A DNA stretch of 64,000 nucleotides, taken from Punica granatum (lineage: Eukaryota; Streptophyta; Magnoliopsida; Myrtales; Lythraceae). Below the pieces are notes generated by a model, which saw nothing but the letters and a program-made list of their open reading frames with translations, made no database searches and was not told where the DNA came from. Below are positions 36,633 to 50,477 of the stretch, piece by piece. Location of the stretch: the NCBI RefSeq assembly GCF_007655135.1, contig NC_045129.1, forward strand, positions 4,154,001-4,218,000. The letters are read 5' to 3'. Every line of letters starts with the position of its first letter. The first letter of the stretch is position 1. Made by a program: the position numbers and the translations under genes.

Positions 36633-38677
36633 CGAAAACCAGTGAGTTGAACTAGAAATGTTTCTAATTTTCTCAATTATAATATTATAGTGATAGTAAT
36701 CATATTACATTGTCATAATTTAATTTGTGTTGGAAAGTATTGCTTTTATTCCGCCAAGGTGGCAACAAATAAGTTTAATATAGGCTGATTTCCCTCCATG
36801 ACCTTGTATGGTTTAGGTTGGAACCATGTAATCTAAAGTATTATTTTAGAAAAGCAAAACAATTGGAAAGTATATATTTTAATTGGAAAAAAGAAGAAAC
36901 ATAATTTAAGAAATTAGCTTAGAAAAATAAGACTTATTTTATAACTTGCAGTTGAATATATATATATATATTGTTATTGATTATAAAAATAAAATAATAA
37001 GAAATAATATAAGTTTGTGCAATATTTAATGGATAGTGTATGTTCAGAATTGTATATATTTTTAACTTAATATGTGCGATTTCTTATATATGATGTCTAG
37101 CGCAAAATAAAAATTTCCAAAACTAATATATTTATGTAGTGTCTCATTAATGTCAAAAAATTATTTGCAAAGCAGTTAAATATTAAAATAGGGAATTTTT
37201 GGATTCTCAATAATTAAAAATGCAATAATTCTATAAAAATAATTATTTTGAATAAAATAATAAAAATAATTAATATGTAATTGTTCATATTATATTTCTC
37301 CATATGATACGGTTATCGATGGCGCAACAAAAATCCTAATGAAATTAAAATTGTTGACCAAAACTCCTAAAAAATATATATATAAAAAATTGGATCATCT
37401 CTTGTATAAATAGTTATTTGAATGGAATGAGGTGTCCTTGGCCACGAAACCCTGTTTAGGCGATCACGAGCTGTTTTTAATAAGTTTTGGATTCCTACAC
37501 TTTATGTAAAATCTGGGCACATGTAGTGTAGTTTATCGATTATCAATATTACGGCAAATGACTGCTCATGATTTATGGAAGTAAGTTATACACGGAACTA
37601 CTTATAAAGCAATCTATGAAGGGTGTTCTTTTTCGTATCCAACTGGTGCTATTGATTGATTCGGTACCAATCAAACACAGAAATAAATGTCTTCACCCAA
37701 GAAAAAAAATATACCACGATATCAATTGATATTCTTATCATGGTCTTGAGATAAAAGCAAATTTTCTTCAATAGTGTTGTGTTACTTTCTTAAGCTTTTC
37801 AAAGGGGCACGTGTCCAATACTGATAAGATTATCAAGAGCAAGAACCTTCCAAAAGGAGACGAAGATTTTATTTTTCTCTGTCAATCTTAAAATAAAAAG
37901 TCAATCCCCAAATACCTTAAATCAAGCACTCACGTCCCTGTCAGACAATGGACTTATTAATGAGTACATGGTCAGCATACACTGTAGTTATAAATTCCGG
38001 GAGGCAAGTGCGTGCATCACATGCAAACCTATGTACATGTTCTCCTGTGATAGATGGAATGACGTCAGATATTTTAAATATCTTGTTATTGTAATCTATA
38101 ATACTAATGTGGATGCCGAACATTCCCATCCGACGACTAATTAATCAAGTCCCATGCGATTGATCTGCCAGATCCTTGGAACAATACAATAATTATGTTA
38201 TCTAATTTGAACTCAGAGCAGAGGGAAAAAAAGAAAAAAGAAAAAGAAAAAGAAAAAGAAAAAGGAACGTGCCTAACCACGAACCTAGTAAAGTGAAAAA
38301 GAAAGAAGACAAAGCAGTGACGGATGGCAGTTGATCCATCTTCGGTCCGATATATGCCTTACATGTTTTAGCCACATGATGAATTGGCGAGATGATTCAA
38401 TTCAATACGCAACAAAAATCTTGGACAAAGAAAGGGTCAGCTTGGTGGTCGTTGTAACAAATTCAAAAAATAGTTCTATTTCTTGCAGTGTTTGGAGAAA
38501 TTCCAAAAATATATATTAATCAACTTCTTATGAAGATTTCGAAAACAAAATAATTTCCCTCCCGATCGAAGAGGTAATTTTTTGCCACGAGCATGTAAGT
38601 ATCAACGTTTACTTAATCAACAACCATTGACATTAACTATTGAGAAGTTTGTAATGGTGTAAATATCCACTTCCTAT

Positions 38678-38780
38678 CAAAAGAGGATATAGCGTGGTAG
38701 CACACACTTTAACTGTTGACCTAGAAGCCGCAAATTTGATACCTAATAGGACTACTAGTGCCCATTTATTAGTTATTTAG
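38678..38780 (+). mobile_element. tRNA-derived SINE, family A, plus orientation (unit 3)
   Basis: Exact duplicate of the unit 2 copy. Confidence 0.6.
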
Positions 38781-38974
38781 GATTTCTCTTTCATTATACT
38801 AGACTTTGAGTCTTCTTTGTAATAACAAAAATAATATGCATTTCCCTACTTATAAAGAGGTATAATTTGTACATTTGACAAAGTATATTATTTTTTATTC
38901 AAAATTAAATTAGTACTGATTGATTTATTTCAGTTACAAGGGAGGCCCGTGAGATTTGTATATTGAAATATAAA

Positions 38975-39073
38975 TTTTAAATATCTAATAAAGGGACACG
39001 GATAGTCCCACTGTATATCGAATCTAGAACTTCTTGATTATCAGATGAAAGATGCACCATTGAACTATTCCCT
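38975..39073 (-). mobile_element. tRNA-derived SINE, family A, minus orientation (unit 3)
   Basis: Duplicate of 22978-23077. Confidence 0.6.
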
Positions 39074-39536
39074 CTCTTAATTAAGTTATTGTTGCTACTG
39101 AAATTAGGATTCATTGACTTAGGTAAGTACAAGAAAGTTTTAAATTGATCTGTTTCAGACAAATTCAAGGAATTGGGAATTTTTGGCCAATCTTCCCACT
39201 TTTTTTTTTAAAAAAATTCTTGTGGGGCCTGAGCCCACAAAGCAAGGGGCTGGGGGAGTGGAGAGAGAGGACCGGTGGGTAAAGCAAGCGGCCACGAGCA
39301 ACTTCCCTAAGTGTTTCTCGTCGATAATTTTGAACAGAACTTCTTGGGGATAATTAACCGAATGTCCAATCCTTACTATATGTAAAAGATCAAAATGATT
39401 GTCGGAGTAAATCTTTTTCGGAAACTATGAGAAAAAAATATAAATCATTGCAATCAGATGAAAACTATATGAAGACTCTTAGATTGACTGACAATTTGAC
39501 ACACGTAACTGCAGATGAAATTAAAAGGCTTGTTTC

Positions 39537-42500
39537 TCAGGCTACGAGCAAAGTAAGAAGGACGAGAGCCAAAGGCAACAACGATAACAACAGTTCAGGA
39601 CCCCCAAAATTCGAGGTGAAACCTCTCAACATGCTCCTCAAATATGAAGAAGCATTAGTGGAGCAGTGGGTGGTGGAAGAGACGTCAAGGCTCGATAATT
39701 CTACGTCATTACCATAGCTGATGCTCAATTCCGTGGCCCTATTCACCACTCCCTGGCTTCTTTCTAAATTTAGATCGTAGCATACTCTAAGGTCCGCAAG
39801 GACCTTATGTATGTCTGGGCGATTAGCCACAGTTTTCTCAACACATGATAATGATATGCTCACCAACTTCTCAGCTGTGTCGGGATCATACTGCCCATCC
39901 AGCCTTGGATCAACAATTTGCTGTATCTGGTAGCCTTGTTTTTTGACTTCTTGGGCTGCCCATTCGACTATGTATTCCTCGCCTTGTACAGGACGGGCGG
40001 TGATTAGCTCAAGAAGCACGACCCCGAAGCTGTAAACATCGCTTTTCGCAGTCAAACTTCTAGATGTATAATATCTGCAGGTAACAAAAAGCAAAGATGT
40101 AGTCAGAGAAAATTTCTTTGGCTTCATTCTCTTGGATCTTCTCAGCCTGCAGTCGAGACTTAGATTTTGATAGAGGTTACTGAGTTTAAAACACTGATCA
40201 TCTTCCGTTCCAACTGTCGGAGGTGCAACTGAAATTTAGTGGCAATCCGTATGGACTGACAAATGAAAACTAAGACAGCGCACAGCAAACAAAAGAATTT
40301 CGGTATGCAATAACTAGTTTACATTCTTACTCTGGGTCGAGGTAACCGCGTGTTCCAACAGGATTGGTTGCGATAAGAATGTCATTTACACTTGGAAAAA
40401 TTCTCGATAGTCCGAAGTCTGATATCTTGGCTCGCAAGTGTTCGTCCAGCAGGATATTTGCTGTCTTAATGTCTCGGTGAATGATAGGTGTATCGCAACC
40501 GTTGTGCAAGTAATCAAGCCCTGCAATACAATCAAGAGTTCAATTAACATATTTGGAGCGACATGCAAAATCTGTATTTAGAACGTTTCATTGTCTTGCA
40601 CATACCTTTTGCTGTATCAACTGCAATGCATAATCTTCGGTCCCAGGTCAAAACCTCCCCGTTCTTTCCTGATAAGTTTTCATGCAAGTTTCCCTTGGGC
40701 ATGTACTCATATATTAGCGCCATGTTTTCCGGTTCATCGCAGTATCCAAGAAGTGAAACCAAGTGTCTGTGGTGTATTTTCGAGAGTAGATTTGCCTGCA
40801 ATCAGTTTGACATGGTTTATTTTCAGGAACAATGAATCAGGCAAAAAGAATCTGAAAAGCAGAGATTGGGATGAGAAAATAATCTTCCATTGGGGCCAGG
40901 GACTCACCTCAGTTTCAAATTGCCTGGGGCCGGCCTTAGCCGATGGAGAAAGCTTTTTCACTGCAACTTCAGTGCCATCATCTAGTTTACCATGAAAAAC
41001 TTTTCCGAATGCCCCTTCTCCAATAACCTTCTGCATATCAAAGTTCTTGATGATACTTTCAACCTCCGCAAAGGTGTAACGGCGCATTATATTTCCTGAA
41101 ATCCCCTGTGACACTGGCTCGGATTTCCCATTCTGGTTTTCCATGCTTATCCTTATTTGAGCTGAATGATTCTGGCTTTCCATGCTTATCCTTCTTTGAG
41201 CTGAATGATGACAATCTTTTTAGCTAATGCAAGAACACGAATCCTGTTTCTGGCCATTTCACAGCCATTTTTCTTTTATGGACGTACAATAAGTGGCCAA
41301 TTCTGGTCATTTGCTCGAGTCTAATTGCTGCAGCTAATTGTTGAACAATGACAATGAATCTTTGATTTCTGATATCATCATGCAGGCATTGCGCAAGAAA
41401 TTAATACAAGGATTCTATGCGTGCATCAGATAATAATCATGATCATAATCGTGCCAAAAGTAAAAGAGAGAACAAAGGAGATAACCTGATTGCTTTTTCC
41501 AGTGAACTATCCAAATGCAACCCCCCACAACAACAGCGAGTCCGAAAGCTGCAGCGATTATGATGATATTCCTTGTTTTCTTTGACAAGCCCCAAGAACC
41601 TGAGAAGTCGAGGTTGGGATCTTTGGGATTGGGATTTTCAACACTGGGATTTTCGAGATTGGGATTTCCTGCCAAACTGCAAACACAAGGAGGAAGACGA
41701 AGATCATATTTTCTCGATAAGTTATCTGCTTGTAACAAGTCACACACTAATTAATCAAATGGACCACATCTGTATTCATAGACACATCTGCTCAAAAGAC
41801 ACATACGATATACACAGGAAGCAGTCTATATGCACCGAGTTTATGGTTTTCGAATTTTGGTTCAATAGCTCTCTCCTCATTATCTTTCCATCTGGTTTTC
41901 CTCTGTGACTAACTTTTGAGTACTTCCCTGTCATGTTAATAATGAAACGACCCATACATATTGTTTTGGGCTTTGGCCCCGTTTATCACCTGAAAAAAGG
42001 AACAATGACCATCCATTGCTTTACTATCTGACGACGTACCTCAGCTGCAATGTGTTATCACTGGCCCTCGCTAGTAAATCTTTGGGTACTGAGCCGCTCA
42101 GATTATTTCCAGTCAAGTCCCTGCAAAAATAAATTTTACCGCAGCCTTTACTTATCTGATGGCCATTTAATATGTGTAGCGGTAACTAGCCAATTCACTA
42201 ACAACGAACTGTGCTGAGTTATAAAATAAAATAAGTAAATAAAGTAAAATTTTAACAAAATAAATGAGAAAACTCACAGGACTTTCAAGTTTTCCAGTTT
42301 TGCTAAGAATTCAGGCACTGATCCAGTCAATTCATTATGAGATAGATTCCTGCACAAATTATGTCGAGTTCAGTGTAGAAAGAAGCATTTCTGAGGAGTT
42401 GACCATTCCAAAAATGAAGACACTATTAATTTAATTTGGTCCGGTCTCTATACTATGCCGAGTAATCCGAGACTCAATTTTTCTTAAAATGAAATTTTAT

Positions 42501-45500
42501 GAATTGACAAATATTATTGATATATCAGTTTTTCCTGTCACTACTTATATTTCATCCCTTCGAGACTCCGTGGACAATTTATCTATTAAGTTGAACTCCC
42601 GGGTACTTACAGATATTCCAGTTTTGTTAGGTTGGCAAGTGAATTCGCTATGTTCCCCTTCAGACCGCTGAAGCTCAAGTCCCTGCCGAAGCAATTTCTA
42701 TTTTAGATATCCCAGTATGTATGCAAAAGTTCAGCTTTTGGTAAGAAGAGTAAGTAATTCTTACAACGAGGTGATCCTTGGAGGATCGTCGGTGCTACAT
42801 TTCAGACCATCCCATGTAAGATTAGACGGGACACATGGATCTCCCTGCCAACTCTCTTTCATCACGATGTACATTGTCTTGATGTCATTCATTGCATTTG
42901 CTGCGATGACATTTTCAGCATCCAATCAAAGAGGGAATGACATTTTAACATCAAAAGATAGGATATCAGATCGAAAAGTGGGTAATACACACACACATAT
43001 ATATGTAGCAAAAGTGGCTTCGTACACGTACCATCATCGAGGGCTGTCGATGTTCTTGAAAGATCGAGCAAGTAATATACCTCGACTGCATTGAGGATAG
43101 GAAGATAATTCAGGTCTTGATAGTTCGGGACAAATTCGAAGTTGAGGCTGGTGCCACCGGTAGACTGCTCAAAAGGAATGGTCACTGGTGTCAGGTACTC
43201 AAGGCTGATCCTTGTTAGGATCTTATCATTGGTGGAGATCGTAAATTCTCTCAGTGGCGACAGTTTCGTCATTTCAGCGAAGTGAAAATACACAATCCAT
43301 TTATCTGCAGCGAATGTTTGCCAATTAAGTTCTAAGGAGCCAGTACTATATGGTGCCGTTGCGTAAGTTTCCAGAACTTTCATGGGAACTTCATATGAGT
43401 CATTTCTTCTTTCTAAAGTAGGATCCGGCTCAATGTTCACAGTTCCGAAGCTCCTCATGGAACTGTAACTTCCGTCATCAGCGGACCACAGACGATCATG
43501 GACATCTTGAGGGTGTCTAACAAACAGGAGGAAAAACAATTGATATGATATTAATTATTCCTTGGTTAATTAGTGCTTTATAATTAAAATTGAAAGGCAA
43601 AAAGAGAAGAAATAAGAAAAAGACAAAACACTAATAATATATAAATAGACACAGACACATCGCCATCATTCAAAAACGTAGAGCAATAGATCCCAAATTA
43701 TTCTTTAAAAAAATAGAAAAATCTTATTTGGACGTCAAGTGGGTATTACTCGCCACTTATCATGATAACACCAATCATAAAGTAATAACCTAAAGTTTGC
43801 GTTAATTAACTATTCGGTACTACCGGCTACCATTATCAGTAAAACTGATACTTATCAAATATTTTCTCGGACAACCGGGCTAGCACAAGTGATCAGAACC
43901 ACTCGCCCTCAGCTATTGTAAACTTAGAGAGGTCGGAAAATTGATGATCTCTTGATATGGAGCCCTTGGGGGCTACCAATACGTGCAAAGTGGCATACGG
44001 ATACTGCCAATTTTATTGACAGTGCAGTGTTCATGGATCCTATACAAATAAATCTATGGCCATTTAAAAAAAATTATAGGTTCAATATCAAAATACTCCC
44101 CATAATTTGAAGACAGTCTCGAAACACCACCTATAGTTCTACTTTTACTTGTCTCAAAATACTCCCTAGGAATAGACGAACCGTCTCAATTCGTTCCAAA
44201 CCTCTAACACTGTCGCATGATAGCTAGGATAGAAAGAATAACAAGTGCAATCCACATGACACATTAACGGGCATAATTGAATCATAAGATAAAATTAGAA
44301 ATACATAAAGAAATTATCCAGTAAAGAGGACGAAAATTAATTATTTACATCAAGATGATCCTTCCATGTGTTTTTAGTTATTAAAAGAAAAGGGTGATCC
44401 TTTCATCATCATAGAATGGGTTCTCTAGTTTGTCCCCAACATAAACACTGACATCTTGCGCCCTAAATTGTTTTTCTCTATATATTGCAACTGTTCTTGC
44501 TCACCAAATAAGAAGAAGAAAAAGAAAGCTGACGAATTCAAAGAAATATGTGAGCCCCATATGTTGAATTTGTATTGCACATGACCCTTATTCCTTCCAA
44601 ATAATTAAAAGCTGTTAGAGGTTTGGAGTGAACTGAGATAATTAAGATGTACATGTATATATAGGACACCGTTTCTCGCGAAAATCAATGTAATTTTTTT
44701 TACCTGAAAGTTGCATTACCGCCCATGTTTAGCCGCTTATAAAGCGCAACTGTTGTAGCATCAGTCTGGTACATGTTGCCATTCAGAGCCCGCAATTCCA
44801 ATGAAGAAATGAAAGGGATTCCGGAACCGGTGTTTAAAAGGCAGACCTGTATTAAGGCACGATCCGTAGATGGAACAACATGGATGATCTCTTTATGAAC
44901 GTAAGAGTCGACAGCTGGAAAACTGACTGTTGCCCAGTAGTTAACCCCGATATACAGGTCGAAAGTCGGGGATCTGCTTTGGCCGTCATAATTACCGTAG
45001 AGGAAAGATGCCCGGATCAGGTACTTGCTGCTGCCTCCGCTGGTCGGTCGAATCGTATAACAATTCCTCGTTCCATTGGGAAATATCCTCAAGGTCCTTG
45101 CACTTGATGGCAATTGCTCGCTCGATACCTGATTGTTGACTCCGGAGTCTATAAACCCATCATCCGTCACGTAATTTATTTGAAGATCAGCGTCCCTGTT
45201 CCCATTTGGTGCTCCGCAGTCGATGCTAATGAAACCTTATTTATAGAGAGACATCAGAAAAAGAGTCAATTGAATCTACAGTTAGCTTGCTAGAAAAATA
45301 AAATTAATGTCATGACATGCAGAAGAACAATATCACATTCAGAAAAAGATATTATCGATGTATAGATATCAAAAAATTTGAACAGCTGAAAATTGCATCC
45401 GACTGTATGGTTCCCAGTCCCACTCCTCAACGATGTAAAAATGTCAATGTTCATTTAATTTTAGGGTAATTTTAAAAGTATTAATACGTCAGTCCAATCT

Positions 45501-46146
45501 CCCAGTGTTTATGCTTAGTGATTGAATTTGAAGGGCTTATACAACTAATTCCAAATTCAAAAATAAATCAATGACTTGAAACATCACTTATTCCAAATAA
45601 ATTTATAAATCAAACATAGAAATTCGCAGCCAGCTTCAAAAGTCAATTAACTGGTGCCCGGATCAGCTTGGTGACACATTGGTATAGGATTTCACGAATC
45701 TCTATCATAGTGGAGGCCCAGAAATTATGTCCTGCTTAGGAGATGAGATTGGAGTGGATTCAGATAATAATTTTGCTGTGAAAACAGAAAGAAATAACCC
45801 GTTCGTCTTTGATCAATTTACGAAGAATGCCACCCACAGAAACCTACTGACAAGAGGCACTGAGCAGGGACGGATCCAGACATTTTGTCCAATAGTGAAA
45901 GTTGAAAGGACCTTTATATCGAAAAATCAAGGGAGGTGAAATTGGATAATTTCACTGAAAAATTGATAAACTTCACACACTCTAATAGAGATTTCATAAT
46001 TATCTTTTAGTCCAAGTGGGGCGACCCCCGGGAACCCCGCGCGGTAAATCTACCCCTTGCACTGAGACGGGTGGTGGGGTTCGATGTCGGCCACCAACTG
46101 CCGTTATCTCCATCACCCTTCTCTTGTCGTTCCTTAAAATACATAC

Positions 46147-46180
<34 letters not shown>

Positions 46181-47083
46181 ATATATTGGAAGTTGTTTTG
46201 ATTTCAGAAAAATTTCAAATACTATTCAGGGGTACATTGGTTGTTTTAGTTGGATATCCTAGTGATCTATTCCGGGAAGGTCCAAACGCATGATTTGGAT
46301 AACTTTAGCCTGATAGATGTAAAACCCCATCAAATCTCGGGTAGAAATCTCATCCAATCGCGCTACCTCAAATGTAGCCTTAGGATACATAATTCATTCT
46401 AATAAGAAACAGAAATGTCTAAATTAGCATATACCCATTCTATATATGTGATGATGGGCTACATAGTTTGGCAGCTCTCTCTTCTTGCGCTAGCCGTGCA
46501 ACCTAGCTAGAATCACTAAAGATCAACCAAAACCTGAGACTTCATGCCACACAGTCTATCTTTCTTGAAAGGAAGCTTGTCACAGATATCGATTGTCAGG
46601 TTTTGACTGTTAAGTCGTGTACTTGATCAGCATGGATCTTGAGGAGGCATAACGAGTTGGAACAAGCTAATTTCCAGGAGATTAGTGCCATTTTGGCGAG
46701 TGATTGGAAAAGGGTCGTTAGGGGCACCCACCTACCGGAAAGCCAATGACGCTGGTATATATGCTGCCATCTCGCTCGCTTCCCCTGGGAGTTCATGTTA
46801 CAATTGTCTCAAAATTTCATTTACTGCTATACAATGAAAATTATTGGGAATTACTCGCCTCGCTTCCATATCGTTTATTAACTTAATTTCGTTCATATGA
46901 TTATGGACTTCTGTCTGACATATATTTCACGGGAAAAAGAAGAAGAATCATCATCTAAAGATAGAGAGATAGAGAAAGAGGCTAACCTGGATTGCTTGGG
47001 TCTTCCCCTAGAACCAGCATCCTATTAGCTGAGGATGTCCATACGACCACAAACCAGAATAACAAAAACTTCGATATTTCCAT
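39537..47083 (-). CDS. LRR-malectin receptor-like kinase, gene 3 (12 exons, 958 aa, extended tail)
   Basis: Exons on the minus strand: 47083-46987, 45235-44704, 43516-43032, 42900-42765, 42682-42611, 42349-42278, 42120-42040, 41676-41486, 41200-40908, 40795-40606, 40520-40331, 40074-39537. The CDS is 2877 bp, in frame throughout, with signal peptide, malectin-like region, three LRRs, membrane helix and a kinase carrying the glycine loop, catalytic Lys, HRD and DFG. The last exon has A4 where unit 2 has A5 (near 39606). This removes the stop used by genes 1 and 2 and adds a leucine-rich tail ([19 protein letters not shown]). Such a tail is not a known feature of the family and may be an artefact of the homopolymer call. 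Exon 8 is 191 bp, 15 bp longer than gene 1's. Exon 1 and the promoter come from the older unit 4, not from the duplicated block. Confidence 0.92.
46141..46186. repeat. CATA/AT microsatellite in intron 1 of gene 3
   Basis: Identical to the unit 2 tract, in agreement with the recent duplication. Confidence 0.9.
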
Positions 47084-47310
47084 TTCCTTTCACAAAGATC
47101 CACCAAGTGAGATACAGAGTTGGGAAAACTGAAATGATACTCTATGCCTAGGGGGAGACTTGGTGTATTAAATATCAACGTGATGGACCCCATTAACACG
47201 TTAATGGGATCTGATGATTCCCGGAAATTGCCATTAACACGTGCCATCTTATATCGCACATGAGTTTTTGTATGGTCAAGCGAATTACTCTAGAAATATA
47301 AATTGGCCGT
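47084..47310 (-). promoter_or_regulatory. Putative promoter of gene 3 (diverged, W-box lost)
   Basis: TATA-like TATTTAATA at 47166-47174 and CACGTG at 47238-47243 are kept. The stretch between them is rearranged: a second TTAACACGTTAATGG-like piece lies near 47194-47210. The W-box TTGACC of genes 1 and 2 reads TTGGCC near 47303. Regulation may therefore differ from genes 1 and 2. Confidence 0.45.
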
Positions 47311-49242
47311 CACACATGTCCATAGTTAGCATCACCATGCACTATACTGCCAGGAATTTTCTTTGCATTCCAAAAATGTTTAGTCGCGTATGACTTTTTA
47401 CCATGTGCACCGCTAGATCTTTACCCGTGAGTATGCTGCATACCAACTCAGCTTCTACTTATCAAAAGGACAGGGAAAAAGACATTTTTGGTCCTATAAT
47501 TTTTACCTTTGGTCAATTTTGAAAAGTGCCGAACTAATCCTATACGTTTATTTCGTAAGGCAATTTTCGTCCATTTCGCGACTTATTGGATCAAAAATAT
47601 CTTTCTTTATCAAAACTCATAGGACCACATTTTAATTGAAAACCAACTTATAGGACCAAAAATGTCTTTTTCAAAACATATAGGACCGAAATTATCTTAT
47701 GAAACAAACATATAGAATTGATTCGGTAGTTTTAAATCTTATAGGATCAAAATTTGTTGAATATCAAATTTATAGGATCAAAAATATCTTTTTTTTCAAA
47801 AGGATGTTTGCTCGCCTAATCGGTTTGTGGTCAATCGACCTTAACATTCCCTGGGATATAGTCTTCTGAGGTACGAAAAAAAATAAGAATCTTCCAAGCA
47901 TATGAGTGTCTATGGAAAAAGTTCACAAATTTGCGTTGGCAATTCTTTTGTTAATATGTCCCTCCCAGATAGAAAGGATGAATCTCCCCGACTTTGAGGA
48001 TTAGTCCGTCCTATCGATCTTACGTTGGAAGCAGCAGAAGTGCAAAAATAAAAAATTGCCCCCAGCAAAGCATTTCTGTAGTGGTGGGTCTTATATCGGA
48101 TTTGGAATATCTTTTTTCTTTTTCTCTCTCTCCACACACATATATATATATATATATATGTTTGTATGTGTGCGAACCCGCGCGCGTATATATATGTATA
48201 GATATATGTGTATATAGACAACTGGAGTGACATTGAGACAAATGTTTGGCTTAATTTTTCCCATCCACGCTTTATATATCTTCTTGATCTGAACTTACGC
48301 TCTCATTAATTAACAGGAAGCCAGGAAGCAGTTGCAACAACAAAAGGCATATGTTCTTCCAAAATACCCAGTCCCAAAAAAATTGAATTATGTCGTAAAT
48401 TTAAGGGTCTAATTAAGCTCTTGATCTTTCTTGCTACACGAATAACCTCACGAAACCTTTTTGTGTAATTAAAACACACGGTCTCCCCTTACCACTCGCC
48501 AATGGCTCAAACAGAACGGGGCACGCCACATTCGGAAGCCATGACACGCCTCTCCCTCATAAGCTCTTTCCTCTGTTAAGGATATTATGATCCCCTGCAC
48601 ATCAAAAAAGCAAGGCCACATACTTAGATTTATAAGAGACAGATTATGACCACCTATGTCACTTTCCAAATCTCACATTAATTGTGTAAGAAGAAGATCT
48701 GGAATAATGATCTGATAATGATCTCATTAGCAGCTAGCATTACCTATTAGTTTAAGTTATTAGGTTGGATGTGGACCCGGCCACCATAAATTTTTGATTT
48801 GGAAATCGATCCAACAATTTACAGGCCTGAGGAAATTAATATGCTCATTCTCTCATTTGTTTTTCCAGGATCATTCCAAAAATCTCTCTCCCCCATATTT
48901 TCATCAAAAAGCCTTTTTTTTATTCTTTTTAAAATTTTGGTTAGTGGATTGTGGATAATACAATCAACATTAGTCATTGGAGAAAAGTCTGAAGATGTAC
49001 AAAATTATTATATAATAATCAGGTGAAGATAAGTAGGCCCAAATGTGAAGAGGAATCAGAGCTATAGCATTTGCATGAGTGGGGGGGCTCTTGATGACCT
49101 TTCCTTTTCCACACCCATCAAATTCTTTCAATTCCTCTTTTTTCTACTTTTCTTTAAAGGGTATGGTAAAAGAAAGGACACAATTATTGGGGATGAAATG
49201 AACGGGAGCTTTACTCTCATGTACATGAATTATAAAATCTAC

Positions 49243-49379
49243 AAAAAAAAAAAAAGCATACAAGAATGTTTTTCCTTTTGTTTTCGGTCACAAGGGTACA
49301 ATGAAATAGCAATCCCACCGAGTATTGAACCATAAATCTCTTTGTTAGACGAGAGCATACGTCGCTGCTCCACACCCTT
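49243..49379 (-). mobile_element. tRNA-derived SINE, family B (unit 4)
   Basis: Diverged ortholog of 17182-17318; B-box-like TGGTTCAATACTCGG and poly-T end kept. Confidence 0.58.
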
Positions 49380-50477
49380 TTTTTGCAAGATTTTTTTTTT
49401 ATTAGGCTGCTTTTTTCTGATCCGTGCCTTGGTTGTACTCGTCCCGCTTTTTGTGGAAAAAGTGTGGTTTAGTGCTTTCTGGGACAATTCTTCATTCGCT
49501 CCTATTAATAATGAGAGAATTGCCAACACTAAAATGATTACATTCCCTCTTATTAGAATTAAACATAGAACGTAATGTTGTGTTGAAGCCACACTAATTA
49601 ACAGGACCACATTCAACATCAAATCGAGAAGATAAGATCATCACTCAATAGTGGATCACGTTAATCATATCTTAACAAAATGCTCCGATTTTTAAGGGGA
49701 TTTTCAAATGTTTCGGTCAATAGAAACTTAGCTACCATCTAGTGAAAGTTTCGGAGATCTCATTTTCCAGCCAAGATTAGTGAACATAAACACTATTAGT
49801 TCAACATATAAATAAGGCAAGTGTACTTCTTAAGGTATGACCTAATCAATGATTGGCGCCTGTGGAAAGCTCAACTTTGTGTTTGAAGAGTACGATAGTT
49901 AACATTGAAATGTTTACGTTGCAGTCCGCATGAAGCTTCATGGAGAGATGGTCGACGTCCAGCACATCAATTTCCTAAACTAATTGAGTTAATTCTATGG
50001 TCAAATGAACTCCTCGGTTCACCCACTAGTGCTACCTGTGGCATGTCGCTTTCTTTCGCGTGGACAATGTCAATGGCTATATTTCAATTGTTCGAATCAA
50101 CTGTAATTTGCAGGTACGAAAAATAATTCTTACATTGCTTTAAAATATCCAGACATAACATTCTATAAACTCTGGAGGGTATTCCGATGTTGGGAATTTT
50201 TTTTCCTTTTTTCGGAAACATGAATTCCCAACTGCTGTTGGGGATCGATCCTATGACTAACAGAGTCAACTTAAAACTTAAAAGGGGAAAAATGAGTAAC
50301 CAGTGTAAACATATATCACAAAAAATTGAACTTACTACCTATCAAAAAGAAAAATATTCTTACCAACATAGGTTGGTTGAAGCAGTTTGGTAATTGTTCA
50401 GATTGTAAATGAAGAAAATTAAGGTTCTTTTCGGTTATAAAGAAGGTCCAAAGCCTTATAAAATGAAAGTGAAATCT

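Larger units (their letters stand above)
30793..46788. repeat. Tandem array unit 3 (recent 15,996-bp duplicate)
   Basis: Near-identical to unit 2. The differences I located are single-base changes in homopolymer length: T6/T7 near 16445 and 32440, A7/A8 near 21705 and 37702, T11/T10 near 23203 and 39200, A5/A4 near 23610 and 39606, G3/G4 near 24931 and 40926, A9/A8 near 28070 and 44066, and C4/C5 near 30030 and 46025. I saw no substitution in the stretches compared. The unit holds the promoter and exon 1 of gene 2 and exons 12 to 2 of gene 3. Confidence 0.95.
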
